Origin: Nostoc linckia z4 | GTDB lineage: Bacteria; Cyanobacteriota; Cyanobacteriia; Cyanobacteriales; Nostocaceae | Length of the DNA: 43,632 nucleotides | Direction: 5' to 3' | Assembly (NCBI RefSeq): GCF_002608075.1 | Contig: NZ_LAHA01000032.1 | Coordinates: forward strand, 1-43,632 | Part shown: one piece after another, positions 31,698 through 40,283 of the stretch | Layout of the letters: each line of letters opens with the position of its first letter | How positions within the stretch are numbered: position 1 is the first letter of the stretch | The notes under the pieces: model-generated | Database searches by the model: none | The model's input: only the letters and a program-made list of their open reading frames with translations | Told to the model about the DNA's origin: nothing | Translations under genes and position numbers: made by a program

Positions 31698-32110
31698 ATA
31701 ACAATTTATCTGAAAGTGTATCTCAGCCAACCCAAGAAATGAAGTATGGCGAGCGTAATATAGCAGAAGGCGAATTAATTACCTTTCCGAATCCGCGTGT
31801 GGGAAGGCGATACGATGTTAGTATTAGCTTGCCGGAATTTACTTGCAAATGCCCATTTTCGGGGTATCCTGATTTTGCGACTATTTATATTACCTATGTG
31901 CCTGATGAACGAGTAGTAGAGTTGAAGGCACTCAAACTTTACATTAATAGTTATCGCGATCGCTATATTTCTCACGAAGAATCTGCTAATCAAATTTTGG
32001 ATGATTTCGTCGCAGCTTGCGACCCATTAGAAGTCACAGTAAAAGCAGATTTCAGCCCTCGTGGCAATGTTCATACTGTAGTTGAAGTACGTCACCAAAA
32101 AAGTCATTAG
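31691..32110 (+). CDS. queF: NADPH-dependent 7-cyano-7-deazaguanine (preQ0) reductase
   Basis: 139 residues, the short type I (YkvM-like) QueF. The catalytic Cys54 and Asp61 are in CPFSGYPDFATI; the QueF signature is ELKALKLYINSYRDRYISHEE (about 77-97), binding substrate and NADPH. It reduces the nitrile of preQ0 to the amine preQ1, the last free-base step before queuosine is put into tRNA. The T-fold is complete. The ATG at 31691 lies in a heptamer array with no Shine-Dalgarno, so initiation may be leaderless-like or weak. No other queuosine genes are adjacent. Confidence 0.95.
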   Translation: MTNNNLSESVSQPTQEMKYGERNIAEGELITFPNPRVGRRYDVSISLPEFTCKCPFSGYPDFATIYITYVPDERVVELKALKLYINSYRDRYISHEESANQILDDFVAACDPLEVTVKADFSPRGNVHTVVEVRHQKSH

Positions 32111-32231
32111 ACTTCTTGCATAAGTAGGGAAAAGGGGAAGGGGAAAGGGGGAAAGGTTTGGTATTTTCCCTTTCGCCAATAAAGATGCATCCCTTTTTCC
32201 ACAAGGGTGCAAAAAGCACTTTAAGAAGTCT
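32109..32231. repeat. Inverted-repeat element beginning at the queF stop codon
   Basis: AGACTTCTT (32109-32117) and AAGAAGTCT (32223-32231) are perfect 9-bp ends, with TGCATAAGT and GCACTT inner partial pairs. The core is purine-rich GGGAAAGG heptamers and a T-rich block. Its first base lies within the TAG stop of queF. ATGACTA heptamers follow at 32232-32270. Confidence 0.6.
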
Positions 32232-32341
32232 GATGACCAATGACTAATGACTAATGACTAAATAACTAATGACATTAACAGTCAAGATGTGTAAAGTAGT
32301 TGAAGATCAGTTAGCTAATCTTATCTTTAACACATCCATCT

Positions 32342-32590
32342 ATGGATAGAAAAAATAGAAAAACCCGACGCCTTTTGCTGCTAGTTGTTTCCTGTAGTAT
32401 CACTGGTGTAATTTTAGGAGGTACTGCTAGTTGGGCAGAAAGCAATCTGTGTTTGCAAGATAGCAAAGTTACAAGTGATTGCCTAACACAAGATCCAGTT
32501 GAAAAAACTATTCAAGGTATGAGTACGGGATTATTAGCCGGGGCTGGAGCAGCTTTTGGTGCAGCATGGCAGTTACGCCATGAAGATTAA
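32342..32590 (+). CDS. Small exported or membrane protein (82 aa)
   Basis: 82 residues. A basic start (MDRKNRKTRR) and a hydrophobic segment (12-32, ending SWAES) form a signal peptide or anchor. Two cysteines (CLQD and DCLT) follow, then a glycine/alanine-rich helix (GMSTGLLAGAGAAFGAAW) that looks like a second membrane segment or a glycine-zipper. I do not recognise the family. The ATG at 32342 is directly before the basic stretch. The stop lies in the first bases of a family A element. Confidence 0.7.
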   Translation: MDRKNRKTRRLLLLVVSCSITGVILGGTASWAESNLCLQDSKVTSDCLTQDPVEKTIQGMSTGLLAGAGAAFGAAWQLRHED

Positions 32591-32708
32591 GGGACTTCCA
32601 ATTAAAAAAATATTCTACGGAAGAGTGTTAACTGTTGACGGTTGACAGTCAGCAGTCAACAGTCAACAGTCAACGACTGTAACCAGAATAATTTATTTTT
32701 TGGAGTTA
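32588..32708. repeat. MITE-like element family A, right end replaced
   Basis: Left end TTAAGGGACTTCCAATTAAA; core of TGTTGAC and AGTCAAC heptamers (32631-32673); right end TTTTTTGGAGTTAC. The expected final CCCTTA is missing and the next bases start a family B element. Confidence 0.75.
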
Positions 32709-32710
32709 CA

Positions 32711-32807
32711 TTACAGCACTTTTCATCTATTTGAACCACAATCCCTGGTGGGGGTAAACGGTTGTTTACCTCTGCAACGTGGTTTATTTACCTGAAAATT
32801 GCTGTAA
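32711..32807. repeat. MITE-like element family B, copy 3 (reverse orientation)
   Basis: TTACAGCACTTTTCATCTAT at the left and ACCTGAAAATTGCTGTAA at the right match the ends of the copies at 6759 and 40157. The centre GGTAAACGGTTGTTTACC is a hairpin unlike the GCGCAA centre of the others. Confidence 0.75.
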
Positions 32808-32825
32808 TAAATCATAAAGTAAACC

Positions 32826-32854
32826 CCAGCCAGTATCTTATGGCTGGAGTTTTC
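32826..32854. terminator. Orphan terminator-like hairpin
   Basis: CCAGCCA (32826-32832) and TGGCTGG (32841-32847), loop GTATCTTA, then AGTTTTCTGTTT. No gene ends immediately before it. It could mark the end of an unannotated short transcript, or terminate the 32342 gene after read-through of two elements. Confidence 0.4.
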
Positions 32855-33384
32855 TGTTTGGGTTTATTATCAGCTTGTTTAACCGCATATTTAATTAAAT
32901 ATTTACACTCAGCAATTTTGAATTAAGCGATCGCACCGGATTCTAGTCAAGTTTTTTGAGTATTTTAGCTGATTGACAAAATTGGTTTTTCTTAGTTTCT
33001 CACAGCAGAAATATCCAATTCACGTAAGTTTAGAATTCGCAAAAATCAAAATAAAATTGCAACTATTAGCAAAACTTCAACTATTCAGTGTAAAAATTTA
33101 TTAAGAATAATTCCCAACTCACAAGCTACGATTCAGGATGAATTGAAGTCCGAATGGGTGATAGCGGAGCGGTAGTGAGTCTTGCCTACGGCACGCTGCG
33201 CGAACGAGCGTCGCGTCTGAATATTGGTTTAAAACCTTGCCCTAGTGCGTAAAAGTAATATTAAAAATTTTTTTTGATTAAAACTTTATCCCTTTATAGG
33301 TAGAGTATTCTGAATTCTGAATTTGTGAATTCTGAATCTTGTTTTATTCTTTGTTGACACTCAGTTGTTAAAGTGACGATCGCA
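32855..33384. other. Intergenic region upstream of the fusion synthase, about 530 bp
   Basis: Holds a GC-rich dispersed repeat (33161-33220, with GCGAACGAGCGTCGCG) and a CTGAATT array (33306-33338). The promoter of the synthase must lie here but cannot be assigned. No small gene supported. Confidence 0.5.
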
Positions 33385-36300
33385 ATGGTAGACTTTCAAA
33401 CTAAATCTCATCTCTTTGGGCAGAAAAAAACACTCATAGATTTGCTACACCAACGAGTGAAAAACCAGCCGCATCAGGAAGCTTACATTTTTCTTCAAGA
33501 TGGTGAAATAGAAACTCAACGTCTAAGTTACCAAGAGTTGGAAAATCGAGTAAAGGCGATGGCTGCTCATCTCCAATGTCTTTGCTCGCCAGGAGATAGA
33601 GCCTTACTACTTTACCCCCCTGGATTAGACTTTATTGCAGGCTTTTTTGCCTGTGTCTATGCTGGAATTATTGCTGTACCTGCCTATCCACCCAAACGCA
33701 ACCAAAAACTATCAAGGTTGCAAGCGATTATTCGAGACGCTGAAGCTACGTTGTTACTAACCACCGCAGATATGTTCCAATTGATTGAGCAATATGGAAC
33801 GAATGAACCAACATTTAAAAATTTGCATTGGGTTTTAACTGATAAAATAGTGACCTCCGCAGATGACTTTACACCTGTAGCGGTGGAATCCAATACCCTA
33901 GCATTGCTACAATACACCTCTGGTTCCACTGGAATTCCCAAGGGAGTAATGGTTTCTCACAGGAATTTGCTGCACAACTGCACAGCCATCCTGCAATTCT
34001 TAGAGAAAAGTCCTGATGTTCCCGATGTTGGATTTTCTTGGTTACCGCCATACCACGATATGGGATTAATCGGATGCATACTGCAACCCCTGTCCGGGGG
34101 ATTTCCTTTAATCATCATGCCACCGATGGCATTTTTACAAAAGCCGATACGTTGGCTAAAAGCAATTTCAAAATATAAGGTCACTGTGAGTGCAGGGCCT
34201 AACTTTGCTTACGATCTCTGCGTGCAGAATATAAGGCCGAAGGAATTAGAAAATCTGGATTTAAGCAGTTGGGAACTTGCTCTCAATGGTGCTGAACCAA
34301 TTCGCGCCGAAACTCTGGAGTCTTTTACTAGACAATTTTCGCCCTACGGATTTCGCCTTAGTAGTTTCCAACCTTGTTATGGAATGGCAGAGACAACGTT
34401 GTTAGTTACTGGAGTCAAGAAAGCTGAAGTCCCCAAGATTAAGGTTTGCGATGCCAAAGCTTTAGAGCAAAACCAAGTGATTAGCGACAACACCACCAAA
34501 AACGATAGAAAATTAGTTAGTTGCGGTCATCCTTGGTTTAATCAAACGGTGACCATTGTTAATCCAGTTTCCTTAACTGAGTGCAAACCAGGACAAGTGG
34601 GAGAAATTTGGGTTGCTGGTGAGAGTGTAGCGCAGGGATATTGGAATCGACCCAAGGAAACCGAGAAAACATTTCATGCTTATCTAGCCGATACGGGAGA
34701 GGGGCCGTTTTTGCGAACCGGAGATTTAGGGTTTTGGGACGATGAAGCAGGATTGTTTGTTACGGGTCGTCTGAAGGATTTATTAGTGATTCGAGGACGA
34801 AATTATTACCCCCAAGACATCGAACAAACAGTAGAAACTAGTCACCCAGCGTTAGCCGATCACAGTAGTGCAGCCTTTTGTGTTGAGATGGGTGCAGGCG
34901 ATGTTTACCTTGAAAAGTTTGGCTCGGAGGAAACCTCGGCTCCACGCCAGTTGCTTTCCGACCCAGAGCGACAGGAACGCACTGGCTCAACTTTTCGCTA
35001 TGACGGGCTAAGTCTACGCTTAATTGTTGTTTGTGAAGTGAAGCGGACTTTTTTGCGAAATTTGAATGCCCAGGAAGTTGTCAAAACCATTCGCCAATCT
35101 GTGTTGCAAGAACATGATTTACAAGTTTATCGAGTCTTGCTCATCAAACCCGGAACTCTTCCGAAAACCTCCAGTGGCAAAATTCAACGCTTAGCTTGCC
35201 GTGAAAATTTTTTGTCGGGTAATTTTTCAATTGTCAACTCAGAATCGACAGATATTCCCCAACCTATTCATTTAAAAGAATATGTCCAGGAATATAACAT
35301 CGAATCGATTCAAAATTGGATATCTCAATGGTTAGCGGCGAAATTGAATATTCCCAGAGAATCCATTCACCAAAGGGAATCTTTTGAAACCTATGGTTTG
35401 GATTCTTTGCAAGTAGCAAAATTCATCCAAGACCTAGAGGTTTGGTCTGGCTATTTACTCAACATCTATACACTGCAAAACTTTGCAGACATCGCCACCT
35501 TAGCAGCATATTTAGCCAAAGAACTCAGCAACCAAAACCAACAACCTTTAACTCAAATTCCCACAGAATACTATCAATTTGAATCTTTTCCAGAATATAC
35601 ACAATTCCAGCAAAGATTAACCCAAATTCAAACTTTAGAAATTCCCAATCCTTATTTTCAAATGCAGGAATCTCTCACTAGAGATTGTACTCAAATTCAA
35701 GGACGTAGGCTGATTAATTTTTCAACTTACAATTATTTGGGTTTATCAGGAGATGCAATAGTTTCCGCAGCAGCTAAAGAAGCCATCGATCGCTATGGTA
35801 CATCCGTTGGTGCCAGCCGTTTGGCATCCGGGGAACGTCTTCTACATCAAGAATTAGAACGAGAAATTGCAGATTTAATTGGTACAGAAGATTGCATCGT
35901 TTATGTCAGCGGTCATGCCACTAATGTTACTACTATTGGACATTTGTTTCATTCCCAAGATTTAATTTTTTACGATGCCCTCAGCCACAATAGTATTTTG
36001 CAAGGCTGCACTTTATCTGGTGCGAAAGCCATACCTTTTCCTCATAACGATTGGCAAGCTTTAGATGAAATGCTACAAGACCAGCGTCAATATTATCGCC
36101 GAGTTTTGATTGTGATTGAAGGCATTTATAGCATGGATGGCGATATCCCAGATTTACCCCGGTTTATTGAACTCAAGCAACGCCACAAAGCCTTGCTTAT
36201 GGTAGACGAAGCCCATTCCATCGGCGTACTGGGGGAACACGGACGGGGTATTGCTGAGTTTTTTGGCGTACAGCCAACCGATGTAGACTTGTGGATGGGA

Positions 36301-36795
36301 ACACTCAGTAAAGCTTTTGCCAGTTGTGGCGGCTATATTGCCGGGTCTGTTGCCTTGGTGAGTTATTTAAAATACACAGCTCCTGGTTTTGTTTACAGTG
36401 TGGGATTATCTCCCGCAAATACCGCCGCGGCTTTAGCAGCTTTGCGTTTACTCAAAACTGAACCCACAAAAGTCAAAACATTGCAACAGCGATCGCAGTA
36501 CTTTTTAAACCTAGCTCAAACTCAGGGTTGGAATACAGGTACAAGCCAAAATTCTCCAATCATTCCCATTGTGGTGGGCAATTCCTTAACCTGCATTCAG
36601 CTTTCGCATTTTCTGTTTCAAGCAGGGATCAACGTTCAACCTATGATTTATCCAGCCGTGGCTAATCATGCTGCACGCCTGCGATTTTTTATTAGTTGTC
36701 TGCATACAGAAGAACAAATTAATATGGCGATCGCAGCCTTAGCGATCGCATTTACCCAAATACCCCACACAATAGAGAGTACTGAAGATATATGA
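33385..36795 (+). CDS. Fatty acyl-AMP ligase - acyl carrier protein - alpha-oxoamine synthase fusion
   Basis: 1,136 residues from ATG 33385 (a GTG at 33373 would add four). Residues 1-600 are a FAAL: YTSGSTGIPKG (177-187), the FSWLPPYHDMGLIG region, RTGDLG, and KTSSGKIQR at the end. Residues about 640-715 are a carrier protein with the phosphopantetheine Ser674 in GLDSLQ. Residues about 755-1125 are a PLP alpha-oxoamine synthase (BioF/serine palmitoyltransferase class): SRLASGERLLH, VDEAHSIG (near 940) and the PLP Lys976 in GTLSKAF. In one chain it should activate a fatty acid as acyl-AMP, load it on the carrier, and condense it with an amino acid, releasing CO2 to give a long-chain alpha-aminoketone. 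No modifying gene is adjacent. The product is unknown. Confidence 0.92.
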   Translation: MVDFQTKSHLFGQKKTLIDLLHQRVKNQPHQEAYIFLQDGEIETQRLSYQELENRVKAMAAHLQCLCSPGDRALLLYPPGLDFIAGFFACVYAGIIAVPAYPPKRNQKLSRLQAIIRDAEATLLLTTADMFQLIEQYGTNEPTFKNLHWVLTDKIVTSADDFTPVAVESNTLALLQYTSGSTGIPKGVMVSHRNLLHNCTAILQFLEKSPDVPDVGFSWLPPYHDMGLIGCILQPLSGGFPLIIMPPMAFLQKPIRWLKAISKYKVTVSAGPNFAYDLCVQNIRPKELENLDLSSWELALNGAEPIRAETLESFTRQFSPYGFRLSSFQPCYGMAETTLLVTGVKKAEVPKIKVCDAKALEQNQVISDNTTKNDRKLVSCGHPWFNQTVTIVNPVSLTECKPGQVGEIWVAGESVAQGYWNRPKETEKTFHAYLADTGEGPFLRTGDLGFWDDEAGLFVTGRLKDLLVIRGRNYYPQDIEQTVETSHPALADHSSAAFCVEMGAGDVYLEKFGSEETSAPRQLLSDPERQERTGSTFRYDGLSLRLIVVCEVKRTFLRNLNAQEVVKTIRQSVLQEHDLQVYRVLLIKPGTLPKTSSGKIQRLACRENFLSGNFSIVNSESTDIPQPIHLKEYVQEYNIESIQNWISQWLAAKLNIPRESIHQRESFETYGLDSLQVAKFIQDLEVWSGYLLNIYTLQNFADIATLAAYLAKELSNQNQQPLTQIPTEYYQFESFPEYTQFQQRLTQIQTLEIPNPYFQMQESLTRDCTQIQGRRLINFSTYNYLGLSGDAIVSAAAKEAIDRYGTSVGASRLASGERLLHQELEREIADLIGTEDCIVYVSGHATNVTTIGHLFHSQDLIFYDALSHNSILQGCTLSGAKAIPFPHNDWQALDEMLQDQRQYYRRVLIVIEGIYSMDGDIPDLPRFIELKQRHKALLMVDEAHSIGVLGEHGRGIAEFFGVQPTDVDLWMGTLSKAFASCGGYIAGSVALVSYLKYTAPGFVYSVGLSPANTAAALAALRLLKTEPTKVKTLQQRSQYFLNLAQTQGWNTGTSQNSPIIPIVVGNSLTCIQLSHFLFQAGINVQPMIYPAVANHAARLRFFISCLHTEEQINMAIAALAIAFTQIPHTIESTEDI

Positions 36796-37062
36796 ATTTT
36801 GTTTAGCGATAAATCCATAAAGAGCTTCTGCCCTCTGCCTTTGTTTGATAATACATAAAAATATTCGTAATTATACTAACGATGAGTAATGTAAAGAGTA
36901 TGCAAAGATATATTTTGCAAACAAATATATCTAAGTAAACACGGTAATATATCTGATGTTCTGCCCTCTCAAGGTACATATATAAAGATAATTACTTACA
37001 AGGAGAGTATAAAAATTTTTTTCCTGGCTCAATAGTTAACTCTTTCCTATTTTCCAGCTATC

Positions 37063-37230
37063 AGGACTTAGGCACTGGCAAAACCAAATATTAAGAGTGG
37101 TTTTTAGGCATTAAGGCTTGTTTTTTAATGTTTGTTCTTGATTTCTACCGAACAGATATGCTTAAAAAATCCAAAATGAGTCAATGTCTGCAATACAGAC
37201 ATTGATTAATTTGTATAGTGCTTAAGACTT
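37063..37230. repeat. Candidate short inverted-repeat element upstream of the RTX gene
   Basis: AGGACTTAGGCACT (37063-37076) and AGTGCTTAAGACTT (37217-37230) pair at 11 of 14 positions. The ends resemble those at 40284 and 40448, and the length is similar (168 versus 165 bp), though the interiors differ. Confidence 0.4.
37181..37205. terminator. Perfect 10-bp hairpin in the 640-bp RTX upstream gap
   Basis: TCAATGTCTG and CAGACATTGA with loop CAATA, followed by TTAATTTG. It could terminate transcripts coming from the synthase gene. The rest of 36796-37434 holds no gene; a small CACC...GGTG hairpin is at 37271-37283. Confidence 0.45.
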
Positions 37231-37434
37231 AGATAATCTCACATTGTTGGACAAGTGAGGGGTAAAAGTCACCTGCAAGGTGAATATCCGATGAATGAAT
37301 ATTGTTTTGTATCAAAATTGGCGTACACAATATTCCGAAAACGTCAAATTTAAGCGAATTTTTGTGTCCGAAAGCACAAACAGCAACTTGAAAACTGAAG
37401 TTCCTGAAACAACCCATTAAGGTAGGTAAAAGTT

Positions 37435-40128
37435 ATGGCAAACATCATTGGAAACATCATTGGAACTATAAGTGATGATACGTTAGTAGGTACCCTGAGC
37501 AGTGACACGATTAATGGTCTAGAAGGGAACGATATCATCACAGGCCAAGAAGATAGCGACATTTTAACTGGTGGTGGTGGCCAAGATATATTTGTTTTCA
37601 ACCAAATTGATAACAACGATGGCTTCAGAATTTACCAAAGAGATACCATAACTGATTTTGGTGGAGTCGGTAAAGGCACAAATCCTTCAGCAGATGTGGT
37701 TGCCGAAGCCGATATCATCAAATTCGTTGGTGATGAGTTGACTGCCCAAAATATGCTCCTGACTCAGAATGGCACAAATTTGGAAATCAAGTTTGAAAGC
37801 AACTCTTTCATCACAACCATCACTCTGAATAACTTTGCCTTGGAAAACCTAGATAACCTCACTAAATCTACTGGAGCCACTGTAGACTCAGGCAATATCC
37901 TCTTTGATGGGCAAACTAAGATTACTGACAGCTTTGATGTCTTCGATGCCAACTCTACCCGAACCACCGTCTTCAAAAAGAATACGGTCACGTTCCTTAA
38001 TGACCTAAACAACAATGTCAACGGCTTTGACAACTCAAATGATGTCATCAATGGTCAAGGGGGTAATGACATCATCGATGGCAAGAGTGGCAACGACCTT
38101 TTGAGGGGTGCTGAGGGGAATGATACTCTCATTGGTGGTGCAGGAAATGACACCCTCATTGGTAACTATATTTTTGACATTTTCAACAGTTCCTATATTA
38201 AAGACAATAATTTACTCTTTGGGGGTGATGGCAATGATACTCTCTTTGGTGATACTGGGGACACCTTAAACGGTGGCAATGGGAATGACACGTTCTATAG
38301 TTATTTTGCTGCTCCCTATTCTCAAGAGAATACCTTCATAACTGGTGGCGGCGGCAAGGATAAATTTGTTGTAAACTTTAATTTCGATCGCACTGGTGTC
38401 ATTACCATCACTGATTTTGGTGGCATTGGTAAAGGCTCAAACCCTTCAACTGCAACCCTCGCCTCTTTGGATACCTTGCAATTTGAAACTGGTTACAGTA
38501 TTTTCACTCCGAGAAACCTGCTATTAACTCAAAATGGTAACAACTTAGAAATAACTTTTGAAAGGACGTTTGTTTCCAAAGTTATCCTGCAAAACTTTGC
38601 CCTAGAAAACCTAGATAATCTCGCTCAGGTCGGCAATATCCTGTTTGACGGACAAACTAGCATCACAGACAGCTTTGATGTCTTCGATGCCAACTCCACC
38701 CAAAGCACGGTCTTCAAAAAAAACACAGTCACCTTCCTCAATGACCTGAACAACAATGTCAACGGTTTTGACAACTCAGATGATGTCATTAATGGTCAAG
38801 GAGGTAATGACATCATTAATGGCAAGAGTGGCAACGACCTTTTAAGGGGCAATGCGGGAAATAATACCCTGATTGGTGGAAGCGGTAACGATACCTTGGA
38901 TGCTGTCTATCCAACGGGCGATAACCTACTCTATGGGGACAGTGGCAATGATTCTCTTAGCGCCTCTGGCCGATTCAGCGGATACGATTTAGCTGGCTAT
39001 GGGTCTGGCAATAATACTCTCAACGGTGGTACTGGTGAGGATTCCTTATATGCTGATTATTCAACAGGCAATAATCTACTCAATGGTGGCGATGGCAATG
39101 ATTTTCTGAGTGCCTCTGGCTCCTTTGGAATTGAATACCCTTCCTTTGCCGTTTCTGGCAATAATACCCTCAACGGTGGCGCTGGTAACGATTACTTACG
39201 TGCTAACTATTCGTTAGGCGATAATCTACTCAATGGTGGCGATGGCAATGATTCCCTTAGTGCCTCCTCTAGCGAATACATCTACTATTACGGAGGCATT
39301 TATTCCTCAGGAAATAACACCCTCAATGGTGGCGCTGGCGACGACATCATAAGTGTAGACTATGGATTAGGCGATAATCTACTCAATGGTGGCGATGGCA
39401 ATGATTCCCTTAGTGCCTCCTCTAGCGAATCATTCTTCTTCTCCGGAGGCATTTATTCCTCAGGAAATAACACCCTCAATGGTGGCGCTGGCGATGACAT
39501 CATAGATGTAGACTATGGATTAGGCGATAATCTACTCAATGGTGGCGATGGCAATGATTCTCTTAGTGCCTCCTTTGAAGAATTCTTGTTAGACGACGCA
39601 GGCATTACTGCTTCGGGAAATAACACCCTCAATGGTGGGTCTGGCGACGACATCATAGATGTAGACTATTCATCAGGCGATAATCTACTTGATGGTGGCG
39701 ATGGTAATGATACTCTTAGTGCCTTTGTTGCCTCAGGAAATAACACCCTCAAAGGTGGTAATGGCGATGACATTCTCACAGGTGGGAGCGGTAATGATAC
39801 CCTTTATGGAGGGAATGGGAAAGATACCTTTGTTTTCAATACTTTCAATAATGGTGTTGATACTATTTATGACTTCAACACAACTAATGATGTGATTCAG
39901 GTATCGGCTGCTGGTTTTGGTGGCGGGTTGTCAATATCTTCGCTCCAAGCAAATCAGTTTACCATTGGAGCATCTGCAACTACTACCACTGCACGATTTA
40001 TTTACAACAACATTACAGGTGAATTGTTCTTCGATCGAGACGGTAGTGCATCTGGGTTTACTCAGATAAAACTTGCTTCAGTTACTGCTCGATTGTCATT
40101 AACCAACAATAATTTTGTGGTTGTTTAA
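37435..40128 (+). CDS. RTX/hemolysin-type calcium-binding repeat protein, likely type I secreted
   Basis: 897 residues with no signal peptide. Many GGxGxDxLx-type nonapeptides (for example GGAGNDTLIGN, GGDGNDSLSAS) would form calcium-bound parallel beta-rolls. The first half holds two copies of a globular module (TITDFGGxGKG through SFDVFDANST to NDLLRG). The second half has six units of 50-51 residues (NLLNGGDGNDSLSA...GNNTLNGGAGDD). It ends in a compact C-terminal domain (FIYNNITGELFFDRDGSASG, then NNNFVVV), the usual place of the uncleaved type I secretion signal. No enzyme domain is visible, so it may be a surface or S-layer-like adhesin. A GGTAGG purine stretch precedes ATG 37435. No type I transporter genes are nearby. 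Confidence 0.9.
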   Translation: MANIIGNIIGTISDDTLVGTLSSDTINGLEGNDIITGQEDSDILTGGGGQDIFVFNQIDNNDGFRIYQRDTITDFGGVGKGTNPSADVVAEADIIKFVGDELTAQNMLLTQNGTNLEIKFESNSFITTITLNNFALENLDNLTKSTGATVDSGNILFDGQTKITDSFDVFDANSTRTTVFKKNTVTFLNDLNNNVNGFDNSNDVINGQGGNDIIDGKSGNDLLRGAEGNDTLIGGAGNDTLIGNYIFDIFNSSYIKDNNLLFGGDGNDTLFGDTGDTLNGGNGNDTFYSYFAAPYSQENTFITGGGGKDKFVVNFNFDRTGVITITDFGGIGKGSNPSTATLASLDTLQFETGYSIFTPRNLLLTQNGNNLEITFERTFVSKVILQNFALENLDNLAQVGNILFDGQTSITDSFDVFDANSTQSTVFKKNTVTFLNDLNNNVNGFDNSDDVINGQGGNDIINGKSGNDLLRGNAGNNTLIGGSGNDTLDAVYPTGDNLLYGDSGNDSLSASGRFSGYDLAGYGSGNNTLNGGTGEDSLYADYSTGNNLLNGGDGNDFLSASGSFGIEYPSFAVSGNNTLNGGAGNDYLRANYSLGDNLLNGGDGNDSLSASSSEYIYYYGGIYSSGNNTLNGGAGDDIISVDYGLGDNLLNGGDGNDSLSASSSESFFFSGGIYSSGNNTLNGGAGDDIIDVDYGLGDNLLNGGDGNDSLSASFEEFLLDDAGITASGNNTLNGGSGDDIIDVDYSSGDNLLDGGDGNDTLSAFVASGNNTLKGGNGDDILTGGSGNDTLYGGNGKDTFVFNTFNNGVDTIYDFNTTNDVIQVSAAGFGGGLSISSLQANQFTIGASATTTTARFIYNNITGELFFDRDGSASGFTQIKLASVTARLSLTNNNFVVV
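37891..38850. repeat. Intragenic duplication in the RTX gene (219-bp blocks, 741-bp offset)
   Basis: 37891-38109 and 38632-38850 are aligned blocks of equal length, nearly identical at protein level (NILFDGQT through NDLLRG). The match extends upstream with indels to the TITDFGG region. Confidence 0.85.
38926..39740. repeat. Tandem 150-153 bp repeat in the RTX gene, six units
   Basis: CTACTCAATGGTGGCGATGG or a close variant recurs at 38926, 39076, 39226, 39379, 39532 and 39685. Spacing is 150, 150, 153, 153, 153, so every unit keeps frame. The most alike units are the third to fifth, a sign of recent expansion. Confidence 0.9.
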
Positions 40129-40156
40129 TTGGAGTTTCATGAAAATACATTACCTC

Positions 40157-40252
40157 TTACAGCAATTTTCAGGTAAATAGACCACGCGGTAGGAGTGCAA
40201 AGCCTTGCGCCCCTACAACAGATATGGCTCAAATAGATGAAAATTGGTGTAA
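40157..40252. repeat. MITE-like element family B, copy 2
   Basis: TTACAGCAATTTTCAGGTAA at the left and AAAATTGGTGTAA at the right. The centre GTGCAAAGCCTTGCGCCCCT is a slightly worn version of the copy at 6759. It follows the RTX stop by about 28 bp. Confidence 0.75.
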
Positions 40253-40283
40253 GCTTTTGTTAACGAATTAGCTCTCAATAACT

